Source: Ornithinimicrobium tianjinense
GTDB lineage: Bacteria; Actinomycetota; Actinomycetes; Actinomycetales; Dermatophilaceae
Direction: 5' to 3'
Assembly: GCF_014636495.1 (NCBI RefSeq)
Contig: NZ_BMEM01000001.1
Span: 940,136-1,004,135, forward strand
Length of the DNA stretch: 64,000 nucleotides
Below the pieces are notes generated by a model, which was given only the letters and a program-made list of their open reading frames with translations, ran no database searches and had not been told where the DNA came from. Shown here one piece after another: positions 9,431 to 20,547 of this stretch (the first letter of the stretch is position 1; the number at the start of each line of letters is the position of its first letter). The position numbers were made by a program, and so were the translations under genes.

Positions 9431-9679
9431 TCAGCCGGCGCGGCGGGCGCGGGCCTTGCGTCGCTTGAGAGCGCGACGCTCGTCCTCGGAGAGGCCGCCC
9501 CACACGCCGGCGTCCTGCCCGGTCTCGAGTGCCCACTTCAGGCAGGTGTCGATGACGGGGCAGGTGCGGCAGACGGCCTTGGCCTCTTCGATCTGCTGGA
9601 GGGCTGGTCCGGTGTTTCCGATCGGGAAGAAGAGCTCGGGGTCCTCTTCCAGGCAGGCTGCGCGGTCGCGCCAGTCCAT
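9431..9679 (-). CDS. whiB1: WhiB1-type iron-sulfur transcription factor
   Basis: The 82-residue protein begins MDWRDRAACL and is nearly the WhiB1 archetype: four cluster-binding cysteines (C9, C37, C40, C46), the GVWGG turn at 58-62 and a basic AT-hook-like tail (RRALKRRKARARRAG). Family members bind a [4Fe-4S] cluster that reacts with NO and interact with the primary sigma factor. A GGAGGA Shine-Dalgarno lies just upstream. A 7-1-7 bp hairpin (9711-9725) lies upstream of it in the probable 5' leader. The NO reductase of this genome lies 16 kb away, so the cell has both an NO-sensitive regulator and an NO sink (inference). Confidence 0.95.
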   Translation of the reverse strand: MDWRDRAACLEEDPELFFPIGNTGPALQQIEEAKAVCRTCPVIDTCLKWALETGQDAGVWGGLSEDERRALKRRKARARRAG

Positions 9680-9998
9680 CAGTCGTACTCCTCCGTGTCC
9701 CTGCCCGTCGGGCAGCTCGTGTGTCGTCGTGCCGGGGGCCGGGGCGCCTCCGGAAGGGCGACGACGTCTTAGGTCGCCGGTGTCCGTGCTGGTGTAGGCC
9801 TCAGGTCAACTCTCGCGATCAGGGATCGGCGGAAGAGGGGCGCCGGCTACGTCAGCTCGTGTGGTGCCAACGACGGTCGTCGGCACAGTGTTCCCATCCT
9901 CCCAGAGGCAGCGTGCAGGCACAAGACTCTCCGACAGGTCGTCGTCGAGGCAGGGTGAGGCGTCAGTCACACCCGGAGCGCTGCATAAGGTGGCGACC
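9680..9998. other. 319-bp divergent intergenic region, whiB1 / amidohydrolase
   Basis: This is the longest non-coding gap in the window. It holds a small hairpin CTGCCCG-T-CGGGCAG at 9711-9725 in the whiB1 leader, and a 23-bp imperfect dyad at 9864-9886 (11-bp arms, one mismatch) that could be an operator. The -10 of the amidohydrolase gene lies at its right end. I found no clear whiB1 -10/-35 pair and no small ORF worth calling. Confidence 0.5.
9986..9991 (+). promoter_or_regulatory. -10 element for leaderless amidohydrolase gene
   Basis: TAAGGT ends 7 nt before the ATG at 9999, which fits a leaderless transcript. Confidence 0.45.
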
Positions 9999-11207
9999 AT
10001 GACCGAGACCACCACCTTCGCGCTCGTCGGCGCTCGTGTCCTGCCCATCGACTCCGCACCTCTCGAGTCCGGGACGGTCCTCGTCCGGGACGGACGGATC
10101 GAGGCGGTCGGGCCCACGGAGGCCGTCGCTGTGCCTGACGGGGTCGAGCGGATCGACGCCGCCGGACGATGGGTGCTGCCGGGGCTGATCGACGCCCACG
10201 TCCACCTCGGGGTCTGGGAGGAGGGGGAGGGCTGGGCCGGCCAGGACACCAACGAGATGACCGACCCGGTCATGGCCGCCGCCCGCGCCATCGACGCCAT
10301 CAACCCGCGCGAGCAGGGTTTCGACGACGCCCTCCAGGGCGGGATCACGACCGTCAACGTCAACCCCGGGTCGGGCAACCCGATCGGCGGCCAGGCGGTC
10401 GCGCTGAAGACCTACGGGCGCTACGTGGACGAGATGGTGCTGCGCAACCCCTCCGGCGTGAAGGCGGCCCTGGGCGAGAACCCCAAGCGTGTCTACGGCG
10501 AGCAGAAGAAGACGCCGTCGACGCGCCTCGGCGTCGCGCTCGTGCTGCGGAAGGCCTTCTCGGCCGCCCGCTCCTACCAGGCGCGGGTCTCCGCCGCCGA
10601 CGGCGCGCCCGTCGATACCGACCTCGTGAGCGAGATCCTGGTCAAGGTCCTCGAGCGGGAGATCCCGTGGCGTCAGCACTGCCACCGGGCTGACGACATC
10701 GCCACGGCGGTCCGGCTGGCCGAGGAGTTCGGCTACGACCTCGTCCTCGACCACGGCACCGAGAGCTACCTGCTCGCCGACATCCTTGCCGAGAAGCAGA
10801 TCCCGGTCCTCTACGGACCGCTCATCGTCAGCCGCTCCAAGGTGGAGGTGCGGGAGCGCTCGCTGCGGGCGCCCGGGATCCTGGACCGTGCCGGCGTCCC
10901 GGTCTCGCTCATCACCGACCACCCCGTGGTGCCGATCGAGCACCTCATCACCCAGGTGGCCCTGGCCGTCCGTGAGGGCATGGACCGGGACGCGGCGCTT
11001 CGCGCCGTCACCGTCAACCCGGCCCGCGTGCTGGGGGTGGAGGACCGCGTGGGCTCCCTGGCACCGGGCAAGGACGCCGATCTCGTCGTGTGGTCCGCAG
11101 ACCCGCTCGACCTGCAGTCCCGGGTGCTGCGGGTGTGGATCGACGGGGTCGAGGTCTACACCTACGACGAGGCCGCCAGCAGCGGCAGGGTGCGCCCGCG
11201 CGTCTGA
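9999..11207 (+). CDS. Amidohydrolase family protein (imidazolonepropionase-like)
   Basis: The 402-residue cytoplasmic metal-dependent hydrolase has a split beta-sandwich, with N-terminal strands (GTVLVRDGRIEAVGP) and C-terminal strands (LAPGKDADLVVW), around a TIM barrel. The metal-binding HxH is in DAHVHLG, followed by QGGITTVNVNPG, a probable metal-ligand His in WRQHCHRADD, a further His in DHGTE and the catalytic Asp in SLITDHPVVP. Such proteins cleave cyclic amides, hydantoins or peptide-like substrates. The substrate cannot be read from the sequence and the neighbours do not suggest a pathway. The ATG is supported by a -10 box 7 nt upstream; the in-frame upstream stretch does not resemble family sequence. 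Confidence 0.88.
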   Translation: MTETTTFALVGARVLPIDSAPLESGTVLVRDGRIEAVGPTEAVAVPDGVERIDAAGRWVLPGLIDAHVHLGVWEEGEGWAGQDTNEMTDPVMAAARAIDAINPREQGFDDALQGGITTVNVNPGSGNPIGGQAVALKTYGRYVDEMVLRNPSGVKAALGENPKRVYGEQKKTPSTRLGVALVLRKAFSAARSYQARVSAADGAPVDTDLVSEILVKVLEREIPWRQHCHRADDIATAVRLAEEFGYDLVLDHGTESYLLADILAEKQIPVLYGPLIVSRSKVEVRERSLRAPGILDRAGVPVSLITDHPVVPIEHLITQVALAVREGMDRDAALRAVTVNPARVLGVEDRVGSLAPGKDADLVVWSADPLDLQSRVLRVWIDGVEVYTYDEAASSGRVRPRV

Positions 11208-11215
11208 GACGGCCC

Positions 11216-11221
11216 TACACT
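11216..11221 (+). promoter_or_regulatory. -10 element for the glycan operon
   Basis: TACACT lies 39 nt upstream of the ATG at 11261 and would start transcription near 11228. The -35 is unclear. Confidence 0.35.
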
Positions 11222-11260
11222 GGTTCGTCATCTGACCCCCGACAGGACTGATCAGGCACC

Positions 11261-13156
11261 ATGACCTTCACCCCTGAGACCGACCCCACCACAGCACCGG
11301 GGGTCGTCGTCGAGACGCCGGCCCGGGACGCGTCCGCGAGCGACGTCCCCGCGCTCCGCGAGGACATCGTCGTGTGCTCCTTCTACACCGACGACGACTA
11401 CTACCGCGGTCACGCTGCGACGCTCCGGAGCACCCTCGACCGGCTCGGGCTCGCGCACGAGCTCGAGGAGATCCACAAGCCGGAGGGTGCCGACTGGGCC
11501 GACATGACGCGGCGCAAGATCGGCATCCTCGCCGAGGCCTGCGAGCGCCACCCCGACAAGAAGGTCTTCTGGATCGACGTCGACTGCTCGCTGCTCTCCC
11601 TGCCGGAGCAGGTCGCGAGCTTCACAGCAGACATCGTCGGTTTCCAGCGCGGCTTCAGCAACCCGCTGTCGATCGGCTACGCCAACCGCACGCGTTTCTG
11701 GGAGCCCTGCTTCTTCGGGATCAGCACCTCCGCGGCGGCCCGTCGCTTCATCTCCGACGCCTACCGCTTCGAGCAGGACGCGACGATCAAGGCCACCGAC
11801 GACTACTTCTTCGAGGAGTCCTGGCGGGCCAACGCCGAGCGTCTCTCCTTCCAGGTGCTGCCCAGCGCCTCGGTGCTGAGCAAGGCCAACGCCGAGTCGG
11901 GCGTCATCCCCTTCTTCTCCTTCGGCTCGAGCGGCAACGTGGAGGAGTTCAAGCACAAGGTCGTCCAGCACAAGGGCGTCGACGGCGTCGGTGGCGTGGC
12001 CGCCGCGACCCAGCCGCTGCGCAAGCCCCTGCGCACGGCGCTGCGGGGCGCCAAGAGGGTCGAGCGCGCGCTGCCCCCGACCATCCGCCGTCCGGCCCGG
12101 CGGCTCGCCGACCAGGCCGGCCTGACCCACCTGCTCACCCGGGGCGGCGCGGTCGGCCAGTCGGGGAGCCCGACCGCCCAGCGCGCCCGGCTCGTGCGGC
12201 ACATGATCGGCGCGTCCCAGCGCGGCGACCTCACGGCCGTCTACGACGCCTACGACCGGCTGCAGGCCAGCGGCATACTGACGCCCGGCGAGACCGCGGC
12301 GAAGCAGGTGGCCGACGCCTTCGGCCACTACGCCACTCTCGCGCCGGGGCAGGACCCGATCCGGCTCACCTGGTGGGCGCGGCCGTTCCCCGGCAACTTC
12401 GGTGACTGGCTCAGCCCGTTGGTGATCAGCCAGGTCTCGGGCAGGTCGGTCCACTACGTGCCGCCGACGGCCCCGACGCACTCGAGCCACATCGTGTCCG
12501 TGGGCTCCATCGGCCGCTTCATCATGCCGCGCTCGATCGTCGTCGGCACGGGTGTGAGCAGCACCGACATCGAGCTGGACACCAAGGCCCGCTACCTGTC
12601 GGTCCGCGGCCCCGTCACGGCGCAGCTGCTCCGGGACAGCGGCGGTCCCGACGTCGAGTCCTTCGGCGACCCCGGCGCCCTGCTGTCCCGGCTCCTGCCC
12701 GTCGAGCGCTCGCAGACCAACGGGCGCACGCTGCTCGTGCGCCACTTCAAGCACGCCAACGTCCCCCTGGCGCTGCCGGAGGACATGGACGAGACGAGCG
12801 TGCAGATGTCCCACCCGGGCGACATCGAGGAGCTGGTCCGCACGCTCAACCAGTACGACCGGGTCGTCACGAGCGCGATGCACGTGATGATCGCCTGCCA
12901 CTCCTACGGCATCCCGGTTGCGCTCATCGGCTTCGAGGGGCTCGAGGGTGCCGTCCACGGCACCGGCGTGAAGTACGGCGACTACTGCCGCGGCGTCGGC
13001 CTCAGCGCGGTCTACGAGCCGCAGCGGGTCGGCTTCGACCTGCGGACCATCGACCTGGACAACCTCACCTCCCAGGAGCGGATCTCCGAGTCCGTCCTCG
13101 ACGACATCGAGCAGGCCGTGCGCTCCGGCGTGGCGGCCTACCTCGAGGACGCCTGA
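11261..13156 (+). CDS. Glycosyltransferase-like / polysaccharide pyruvyl transferase-like fusion
   Basis: The 631-residue protein has two parts. Residues about 35-245 look like a nucleotide-diphospho-sugar transferase domain (DIVVCSFYTDDDYYRGH near the start, then the DxD-like WIDVDCSLL). After a basic, proline-rich linker, residues about 365-600 match the polysaccharide pyruvyl transferase superfamily: PFPGNFGDWLSPLVI, then RYLSVRGPVTAQLL, FGDPGALL and a C-terminal TSAMHVMIACHSYGIP. This superfamily adds ketal pyruvate or acts as a GT-B-like transferase on surface polymers. There is no signal peptide, so it probably acts at the inner face of the membrane. It is the first gene of an apparent three-gene operon; the next start is 13 bp away. 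Confidence 0.75.
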   Translation: MTFTPETDPTTAPGVVVETPARDASASDVPALREDIVVCSFYTDDDYYRGHAATLRSTLDRLGLAHELEEIHKPEGADWADMTRRKIGILAEACERHPDKKVFWIDVDCSLLSLPEQVASFTADIVGFQRGFSNPLSIGYANRTRFWEPCFFGISTSAAARRFISDAYRFEQDATIKATDDYFFEESWRANAERLSFQVLPSASVLSKANAESGVIPFFSFGSSGNVEEFKHKVVQHKGVDGVGGVAAATQPLRKPLRTALRGAKRVERALPPTIRRPARRLADQAGLTHLLTRGGAVGQSGSPTAQRARLVRHMIGASQRGDLTAVYDAYDRLQASGILTPGETAAKQVADAFGHYATLAPGQDPIRLTWWARPFPGNFGDWLSPLVISQVSGRSVHYVPPTAPTHSSHIVSVGSIGRFIMPRSIVVGTGVSSTDIELDTKARYLSVRGPVTAQLLRDSGGPDVESFGDPGALLSRLLPVERSQTNGRTLLVRHFKHANVPLALPEDMDETSVQMSHPGDIEELVRTLNQYDRVVTSAMHVMIACHSYGIPVALIGFEGLEGAVHGTGVKYGDYCRGVGLSAVYEPQRVGFDLRTIDLDNLTSQERISESVLDDIEQAVRSGVAAYLEDA

Positions 13157-13169
13157 GGGCTGAGGCGCC

Positions 13170-13955
13170 GTGCTGGGTCACCTGGCCCGGGCCCTGCGCC
13201 GGCTCTTCCCCTCCCGCTGGGCCCGCGCGGAGGTCGTGGGTCTGATCCTGGTCATGGCCGCGGTGCCGGTCGTGGAGATGCTCGTCATCCGGATGTTCTC
13301 GGTGCTCGTCATCGAGGGACCTGGTGAGTGGGCCGCAGGCGACCGGTCGCTGGCCTGGCGCGTCGCGTTGTTCTTCGTGCTGCTCGGCGGTGCGCGGGGC
13401 ATGCACCACCTGATCCGGATCGTGCGCGTGGCGGTCTTCCGACGGCGGTTCGAGCAGCTCGAGGCGACACGCAGCGCCAGCCGGCAGAGCTGGGACTGGG
13501 CGCTGGCCCTGGAGCTGTCCGGCGTGCTCGTCTCGGTCGTCCAGGTCGTGGCGTTCAGCGTGCTCTTCGTCTTCCTGGACCTCTGGGTCGCCGCGGTCAA
13601 CGCCGTCCTGGTCGCGGCGGTCCTCGTCCTGCAGGGCCACCTCTACGCCGGTGAGCTGGCCCGGCAGCACTCCTACGTCGCGATGGGCAGCAAGCCCGGG
13701 ACGGTGCCGATCAACGACCGCGTGGGGGGCCGCATCCGCACGGCCGAGCTGGGTGCCCTCCTGGGCAGCCTGGGTATGGCGATCGTGCTCGGCGTGGTGC
13801 TGTGGCGGGCCCTGGGCGGTGGCGTGCCGAGCAGCGACGCCGTGGTCTTCTTCCTCGGGCTGCGGCTGCTCTACGGCCAGCTCGGCAACTTCTCGGCCGG
13901 GATGATGCGCTTCGCCCGTGCGGCGGCGCGCACGGACCTGGTGGAGGCGGCGTGA
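13170..13955 (+). CDS. Polytopic membrane protein of glycan operon
   Basis: The 261-residue protein has about five hydrophobic segments (for example AEVVGLILVMAAVPVVEML, VALFFVLLGGARGMHHL, VLVSVVQVVAFSVLFVFL, AAVNAVLVAAVLVLQG and LLGSLGMAIVLGVVLW). The layout loosely resembles the transmembrane half of an ABC exporter, but there is no Walker motif here or next door. It starts with GTG 13 bp after the fusion gene, and its TGA overlaps the GTG of the following glycosyltransferase. A role in exporting or anchoring the glycan made by its neighbours is inference. Confidence 0.7.
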   Translation: MLGHLARALRRLFPSRWARAEVVGLILVMAAVPVVEMLVIRMFSVLVIEGPGEWAAGDRSLAWRVALFFVLLGGARGMHHLIRIVRVAVFRRRFEQLEATRSASRQSWDWALALELSGVLVSVVQVVAFSVLFVFLDLWVAAVNAVLVAAVLVLQGHLYAGELARQHSYVAMGSKPGTVPINDRVGGRIRTAELGALLGSLGMAIVLGVVLWRALGGGVPSSDAVVFFLGLRLLYGQLGNFSAGMMRFARAAARTDLVEAA

Positions 13956-14803
13956 GCGCGCCGTCGACGGGCGCCGGTGCAGCGCCGGTCGATCTCACCG
14001 TCGCCTTCTCCAGCCTGGCGGAGCGTGTGCCCCAGATCCGCCCGCCTCGTCACCCGGGCGTGCGCGTCGTCGTGCACGTCCAGGGTCCGACGCAGGACCT
14101 GGAGGTCCCGGAGGGGGTGGACCGCGTCGTGCCGGTCCCGGGCCGCGGGGTGGCGCGCAGCCGCAACGCCGCCATCGAGGAGTGCCGGACGCGGTACCTG
14201 CTGTTCTGCGACGACGACGTCGACGTCGACCTGGACGGCGTGCTCGCCGCCGTGGACCACCTCCGGGTGACCGGGGCGGCGATCGCGCTCGGACGCGCCG
14301 TCGACCCCGACGGACACCTGCGCAAGCGCTACCGCACCGACCGACCCACCCCGCTGTCCCTGCTCAACTCCGCCAAGGCGGCGACCTACGAGATGCTCGT
14401 CGACGTCGCGCAGGTGCGGCAGGCGGGCGTGCGCTTCGACGAGCGCTTCGGGGCCGGCGCGGAGACGTATCTCGGCGACGAGTACCTCTTCATCGCCGAG
14501 CTCCTCTCCGCGGGTCTGAGGGGGTATGCCGTCCCGTTCGTCTTCGGGGTCCACCCCCGCACCAGCTCGGGCAGCCGGTGGGGCGGGCGGGACCTGCACG
14601 TGCGCGCGGTGGTCATCAACCACGCCTTCGGTCGTGCCGCTCCGGTGGCCCGGCTGGTGTTCGGGTGGCGCAACAGGCGCAGCATCGGGGACCGTCGGCG
14701 GTTGGCGCAGTTCGCGGCCGACGGCAGCACGCTGCACGGGCAGGTGCCGCGGCGCCGTGGTGCGGCCCGTGCCATCGACCCGCCGGGCCCGCCGCCGGCC
14801 TGA
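13952..14803 (+). CDS. GT2-type glycosyltransferase
   Basis: The 283-residue GT-A fold protein has the nucleotide-sugar site LLFCDDDVDVDLDG (DxD-type), an N-terminal GVARSRNAAIEECRT strand-helix typical of family 2, and the acceptor/catalytic segment GAGAETYLGDEYLFIAELL. There is no membrane segment. The GTG start overlaps the previous stop (GTGA), showing translational coupling to the membrane protein. The sugar and acceptor are unknown. It converges on the FhuF-like gene. Confidence 0.85.
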   Translation: MSAPSTGAGAAPVDLTVAFSSLAERVPQIRPPRHPGVRVVVHVQGPTQDLEVPEGVDRVVPVPGRGVARSRNAAIEECRTRYLLFCDDDVDVDLDGVLAAVDHLRVTGAAIALGRAVDPDGHLRKRYRTDRPTPLSLLNSAKAATYEMLVDVAQVRQAGVRFDERFGAGAETYLGDEYLFIAELLSAGLRGYAVPFVFGVHPRTSSGSRWGGRDLHVRAVVINHAFGRAAPVARLVFGWRNRRSIGDRRRLAQFAADGSTLHGQVPRRRGAARAIDPPGPPPA

Positions 14804-14844
14804 ACGGCGTCGGGCAGCCCGGGTGGCCCGGCACGCTCGCGGGC

Positions 14845-15659
14845 TCAGTGGTCCCCGGTGACCTCGTCGGGCCGCGACGGCGCGAGCACGCAGTCGGGGC
14901 ACAGGCCGTGCCCGGGCAGCCGGTAGAACACGCAGCAGCCGGACCGCAGGAAGGCCTCGTCGCGGCGCTCCATGGCACCTCCGACGCAGTGGTGCAGGTC
15001 CGCCTTGGGCAGGACCTCACCGCCGGCGGCGACGGCGTCGACCAGGAGCAGCTCGCGCACCAGCTCCCAGGCCTGGCCCGCGGAGTCGGGACGCTGTCCC
15101 GCGAGCACCCGCGCCGCGCCGACGAGCGCCGAGGAGCTGTTGCTGACCAGGACGCGCTCGGGGGTGCGCCCCACGCTCGCGCACGCCTCGTGCAGCCGCG
15201 CCAGCGAGCTCTCCACGACGGTCCGGGTCAGCACGGCGACGGCCTCCGAGAGGCTGGGCACGGCATACCCCTCCTCGGGGCGCGCCACGCCCAGAGGCAC
15301 CGCGCCACGGTGCACGGGGCTGGCGACCAGCGCGGTGCTCGACAGGTCGGGGACCCACCGGTGCAGGACCGCGGCCGCCAGGGCCACCGACCACAGGCGC
15401 GACGCCAGGCCGACCTGGGTGGCCGAGACGGCCACCTTCGGGTCGACCTCGTCCACGGGGAGGCCGCTGCCGGTGGCCAGGGCCTGGCGGACGGTCGCGA
15501 AGCGCGCGGTGAGAGCCTCCGGGGCCAGCACGTCCGCCCAGGGCACCGCGTCGGTTCCCGGTGGCGGCGGAGCGAGCAGGGAGAAGAACCCGCCGAGGTC
15601 GGCGAGGTCGGGGTAGAGCTCCCCGACCCCGCCGGCCGTCGGCGACTCGCTCGCGGAGG

Positions 15660-15663
<4 letters not shown>
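14845..15663 (-). CDS. FhuF-like [2Fe-2S] protein, coupled to ppdK
   Basis: The 272-residue protein ends in the FhuF-type cluster motif C-C-x10-C-x2-C (C243, C244, C255, C258, in GCCVFYRLPGHGLCPDC). FhuF-like proteins are siderophore-iron reductases or related ferric reductases. The N-terminal part is helical and lacks the classic FAD or NAD motifs. The GTG start at 15663 overlaps the TGA of ppdK by two bases (GTGA), so it is probably translated as the third gene of the ppdK operon. No siderophore transport genes are nearby, so iron reduction is only a family-based guess. Confidence 0.75.
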
Positions 15664-18323
<2,660 letters not shown>

Positions 18324-18401
18324 CCCTTGCGCTCCTCGCCGTGGTCGTGCGCGGCCCCGGCGCCGCGCTACAGGTGGAACTTTATCGACTCCTGCGCCGT
18401 G

Positions 18402-19241
18402 TCAGCGCCCGGTGCTGGTCTCGCGGCGTCGCTCGACCAGCTCGATCACCCGTCCGGCCGCCTCCTCGAGCGCGAGCTCGGTGGTGTCGATGACCGGACA
18501 GCCGAGCCCGCGCTGGATCCGCGTGACCTGGTCGAGCTCGTCGAAGATCTTCACGATGTCGGTGTAGCCGTCCCGCTGCACCCCGGCCGCGCCCATGCTG
18601 CGGACCCTCCGGCTGCGGATCTGCACGAGCCGCTCGGGGTCGATGGTCAGCCCGACGATCTTCCAGCGCTGCACGTCGTAGAGCTCCTGGGTCACCGGGA
18701 CCCCCGGGACCAGGGGGATGTTGGCGGTCTTGAAGCCGAGGTAGCCGAGATACATCGACAGCGGCGTCTTGCCCGAGCGGCTGACGCCGATGAGCACGAT
18801 GTCCGCCTCGCGGAGGTGGTTGGACAGGTTGCCGTCGTCGTTGGCGATCGAGAACTCCATCGCCTGGACACGCTTGAAGTAGTCCTCGCTCACGCCGACG
18901 GGCGTGACGATGCGCGAGGGGTCGCGACCGGTGGCCTCCTTGAGCGCGGTGACCGCGGGCTCGAGGAGGTCGGCGTGCGGGAGCCCGCGCTCCTGGCACA
19001 GCTGCTGCACGAGATGCCGCAGCCCCTCGTCGACCACCGTGGAGAAGACGACCGTGCGCGCCCGGTCGGGGTGCATCCGGGCGAAGGCGTCCTGCAGACC
19101 GTCCGGCGTGCTCTGGCGCGGGTGGCGGATGATCCGCACGTCGTAGCCGACGTACTGGGCGGCGGCGGCCCGCGCCACGCGGGCGGCCGTGTCACCGGTC
19201 GAGTCCGCGATGATGTGGACCTCGATGGGCAGCTCGGGCAT
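18402..19241 (-). CDS. PPDK regulatory protein (bifunctional kinase / Pi-dependent phosphorylase)
   Basis: The 279-residue DUF299-family protein starts VHIIADSTGDTA and carries a P-loop-like GVSRSGKT at 152-159. Family members inactivate PPDK (or PEP synthase) by ADP-dependent phosphorylation of a Thr and reverse it with Pi. The partner ppdK follows 78 bp downstream on the same strand, which makes PPDK the likely target rather than PEP synthase. The ATG lies 6 nt after a TACCCT -10 box embedded in the word CGGCATACC, so the operon message may be leaderless. Confidence 0.94.
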   Translation of the reverse strand: MPELPIEVHIIADSTGDTAARVARAAAAQYVGYDVRIIRHPRQSTPDGLQDAFARMHPDRARTVVFSTVVDEGLRHLVQQLCQERGLPHADLLEPAVTALKEATGRDPSRIVTPVGVSEDYFKRVQAMEFSIANDDGNLSNHLREADIVLIGVSRSGKTPLSMYLGYLGFKTANIPLVPGVPVTQELYDVQRWKIVGLTIDPERLVQIRSRRVRSMGAAGVQRDGYTDIVKIFDELDQVTRIQRGLGCPVIDTTELALEEAAGRVIELVERRRETSTGR

Positions 19242-19247
19242 ACGGGC

Positions 19248-19253
19248 AGGGTA
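19248..19253 (-). promoter_or_regulatory. -10 element for the PPDK-regulator operon
   Basis: On the minus strand CGGCATACCCT is followed by 6 nt and the ATG at 19241. The TACCCT part fits TANNNT. The same arrangement precedes fdhD and dinG. Confidence 0.45.
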
Positions 19254-19297
19254 TGCCGTTGGAGCCCGCCCTGTCTGGTCCGGGTCCGCCGGGCGAC

Positions 19298-19579
19298 TCA
19301 GACGGGCTCGTTGCGCTCGCCGGGGGCCGGCTCGGTGCTGGTGCCCTCGACGTCGCTCGGCGGCGCCTCGCTGCCGGCGGCGGTGACGTACTCCTCGACC
19401 TCGGCGGGAGCGGCCGTGAGGGCCTCCTCGTCACCGGCCGCCTGCGCGGCCGCCATCTCTTCCGCGGTGCTGAGCTCGTCCGGGGCGGCGGTCCCGCCGT
19501 CGTCGGGGCGGCCGAAGCCCCCGCCCACGTAGGTGCCCTCGGCGTCGTCGTGATCCGGTGTGTTGGTCGTCTCGCTCAT
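19298..19579 (-). CDS. Small acidic hypothetical protein, 93 aa
   Basis: The protein MSETTNTPDHDDAEGTYVGG... is very acidic and rich in Ala, Gly, Pro and Thr, without hydrophobic runs. It is probably soluble and partly disordered. No family can be assigned. Support for a real gene comes from its tight divergent arrangement with miaA (18-bp gap with a shared -10) and normal codon composition. Confidence 0.6.
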   Translation of the reverse strand: MSETTNTPDHDDAEGTYVGGGFGRPDDGGTAAPDELSTAEEMAAAQAAGDEEALTAAPAEVEEYVTAAGSEAPPSDVEGTSTEPAPGERNEPV

Positions 19580-19585
19580 GGCTGC

Positions 19586-19592
19586 CACACTG
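19586..19592. promoter_or_regulatory. Overlapping divergent -10 elements, acidic protein / miaA
   Basis: The 18-bp gap between the two start codons contains CACACTG. Read on the plus strand, CACACT lies 6 nt before the miaA GTG. Read on the minus strand, CAGTGT lies 7 nt before the ATG of the acidic protein. Both are CANNNT variants of the -10 consensus. Confidence 0.35.
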
Positions 19593-19597
19593 CCCCA

Positions 19598-20536
19598 GTG
19601 CCCGACCTGCTGACAACCGGAAGCGACCTGCCCGTCGTCGCGGTCGTCGGCGCCACCGCGACCGGCAAGTCGGACCTCGGCGTCGCGCTCGCCCAGCAGC
19701 TCGGCGGGGAGGTCGTCAACGCCGACGCCTCGCAGCTCTACCGCGGCATGGACATCGGCACGGCCAAGCTCTCCCGGGGCGAGCGGCACGGCATACCGCA
19801 CCACCAGCTGGACGTCCTGGACGTGCGGGAGGAGGCGAGCGTCGCGGCATACCAGGAGAGCGCCCGCGCGGACCTCCGGGCGATCCGGGCGCGGGGCGCC
19901 GTCCCCATGGTCGTCGGCGGGTCGGGGCTCTACGTGCGGGCGCTGCTCGACCGGCTGGAGATCCCGCCGACCGATCCTGGCGTGCGGGCGCGCTGGGAGG
20001 AGGAGCTGGGGCGCGTGGGGGCCGAGGAGCTGCACGCCCGGCTGGCGGCGGCCGACCCCACGGCGGCGGCCGCGATCGAACGCCGCAACGGGCGGCGGGT
20101 CGTGCGCGCGCTCGAGGTCATCGAGCTGACCGGCCGACCCTTCAGCGCCACCATGCCGACACGCGAGTTCGTGGCGCCGACGGTGGTGCTCGGTCTGCGC
20201 GCCGACCGTGACGTGCTCGACCGACGCATCGCGGACCGGGCCGCCCGGATGTGGAGGGCAGGGCTGGTCGAGGAGGTCCGCGGGCTCGTGGAGCAGGGGC
20301 TGCGCGAGGGGCGCACGGCCTCGCGGGCGGTCGGCTACGCCCAGGCGCTGCGCCAGCTCGACGGAAAGCTGTCCGAGGACGAGGCGGTCGAGGACACGGT
20401 CGTGGCCACCCGTCGCCTGGCCCGCCGGCAGGAGCGGTGGTTCGGGCCGGACGCGAGGATCACCTGGCTGGAGCACGACGCGCCCGACCTGGTCGAGCAG
20501 GCGGTCGCGGCGCTGACCCGCCGGCCGGGGGCGTGA
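19598..20536 (+). CDS. miaA: tRNA dimethylallyltransferase
   Basis: The protein transfers a dimethylallyl group to A37 of tRNAs that read UNN codons. The 312-residue protein has the P-loop GATATGKSDL near residue 20, then NADASQLYRGMDIGTAK, the substrate-binding HHQLDVLD region, VVGGSGLYVRALL, and the C-terminal RRLARRQERWF. GTG at 19598 gives the standard N-terminus. It sits 0.9 kb upstream of hflX, a frequent bacterial neighbourhood, here interrupted by a minus-strand methyltransferase gene. Confidence 0.96.
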   Translation: MPDLLTTGSDLPVVAVVGATATGKSDLGVALAQQLGGEVVNADASQLYRGMDIGTAKLSRGERHGIPHHQLDVLDVREEASVAAYQESARADLRAIRARGAVPMVVGGSGLYVRALLDRLEIPPTDPGVRARWEEELGRVGAEELHARLAAADPTAAAAIERRNGRRVVRALEVIELTGRPFSATMPTREFVAPTVVLGLRADRDVLDRRIADRAARMWRAGLVEEVRGLVEQGLREGRTASRAVGYAQALRQLDGKLSEDEAVEDTVVATRRLARRQERWFGPDARITWLEHDAPDLVEQAVAALTRRPGA

Positions 20537-20547
20537 CGGCGAGGAGA

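Noticed and set aside
9711-9725. Riboswitch in the whiB1 leader
   Set aside because: Only one small hairpin is visible; no conserved riboswitch elements could be seen.
13170-13955. Membrane protein as ABC exporter half
   Set aside because: There is no Walker A or B motif in it and no ATPase gene next to it, so I only describe the helices.
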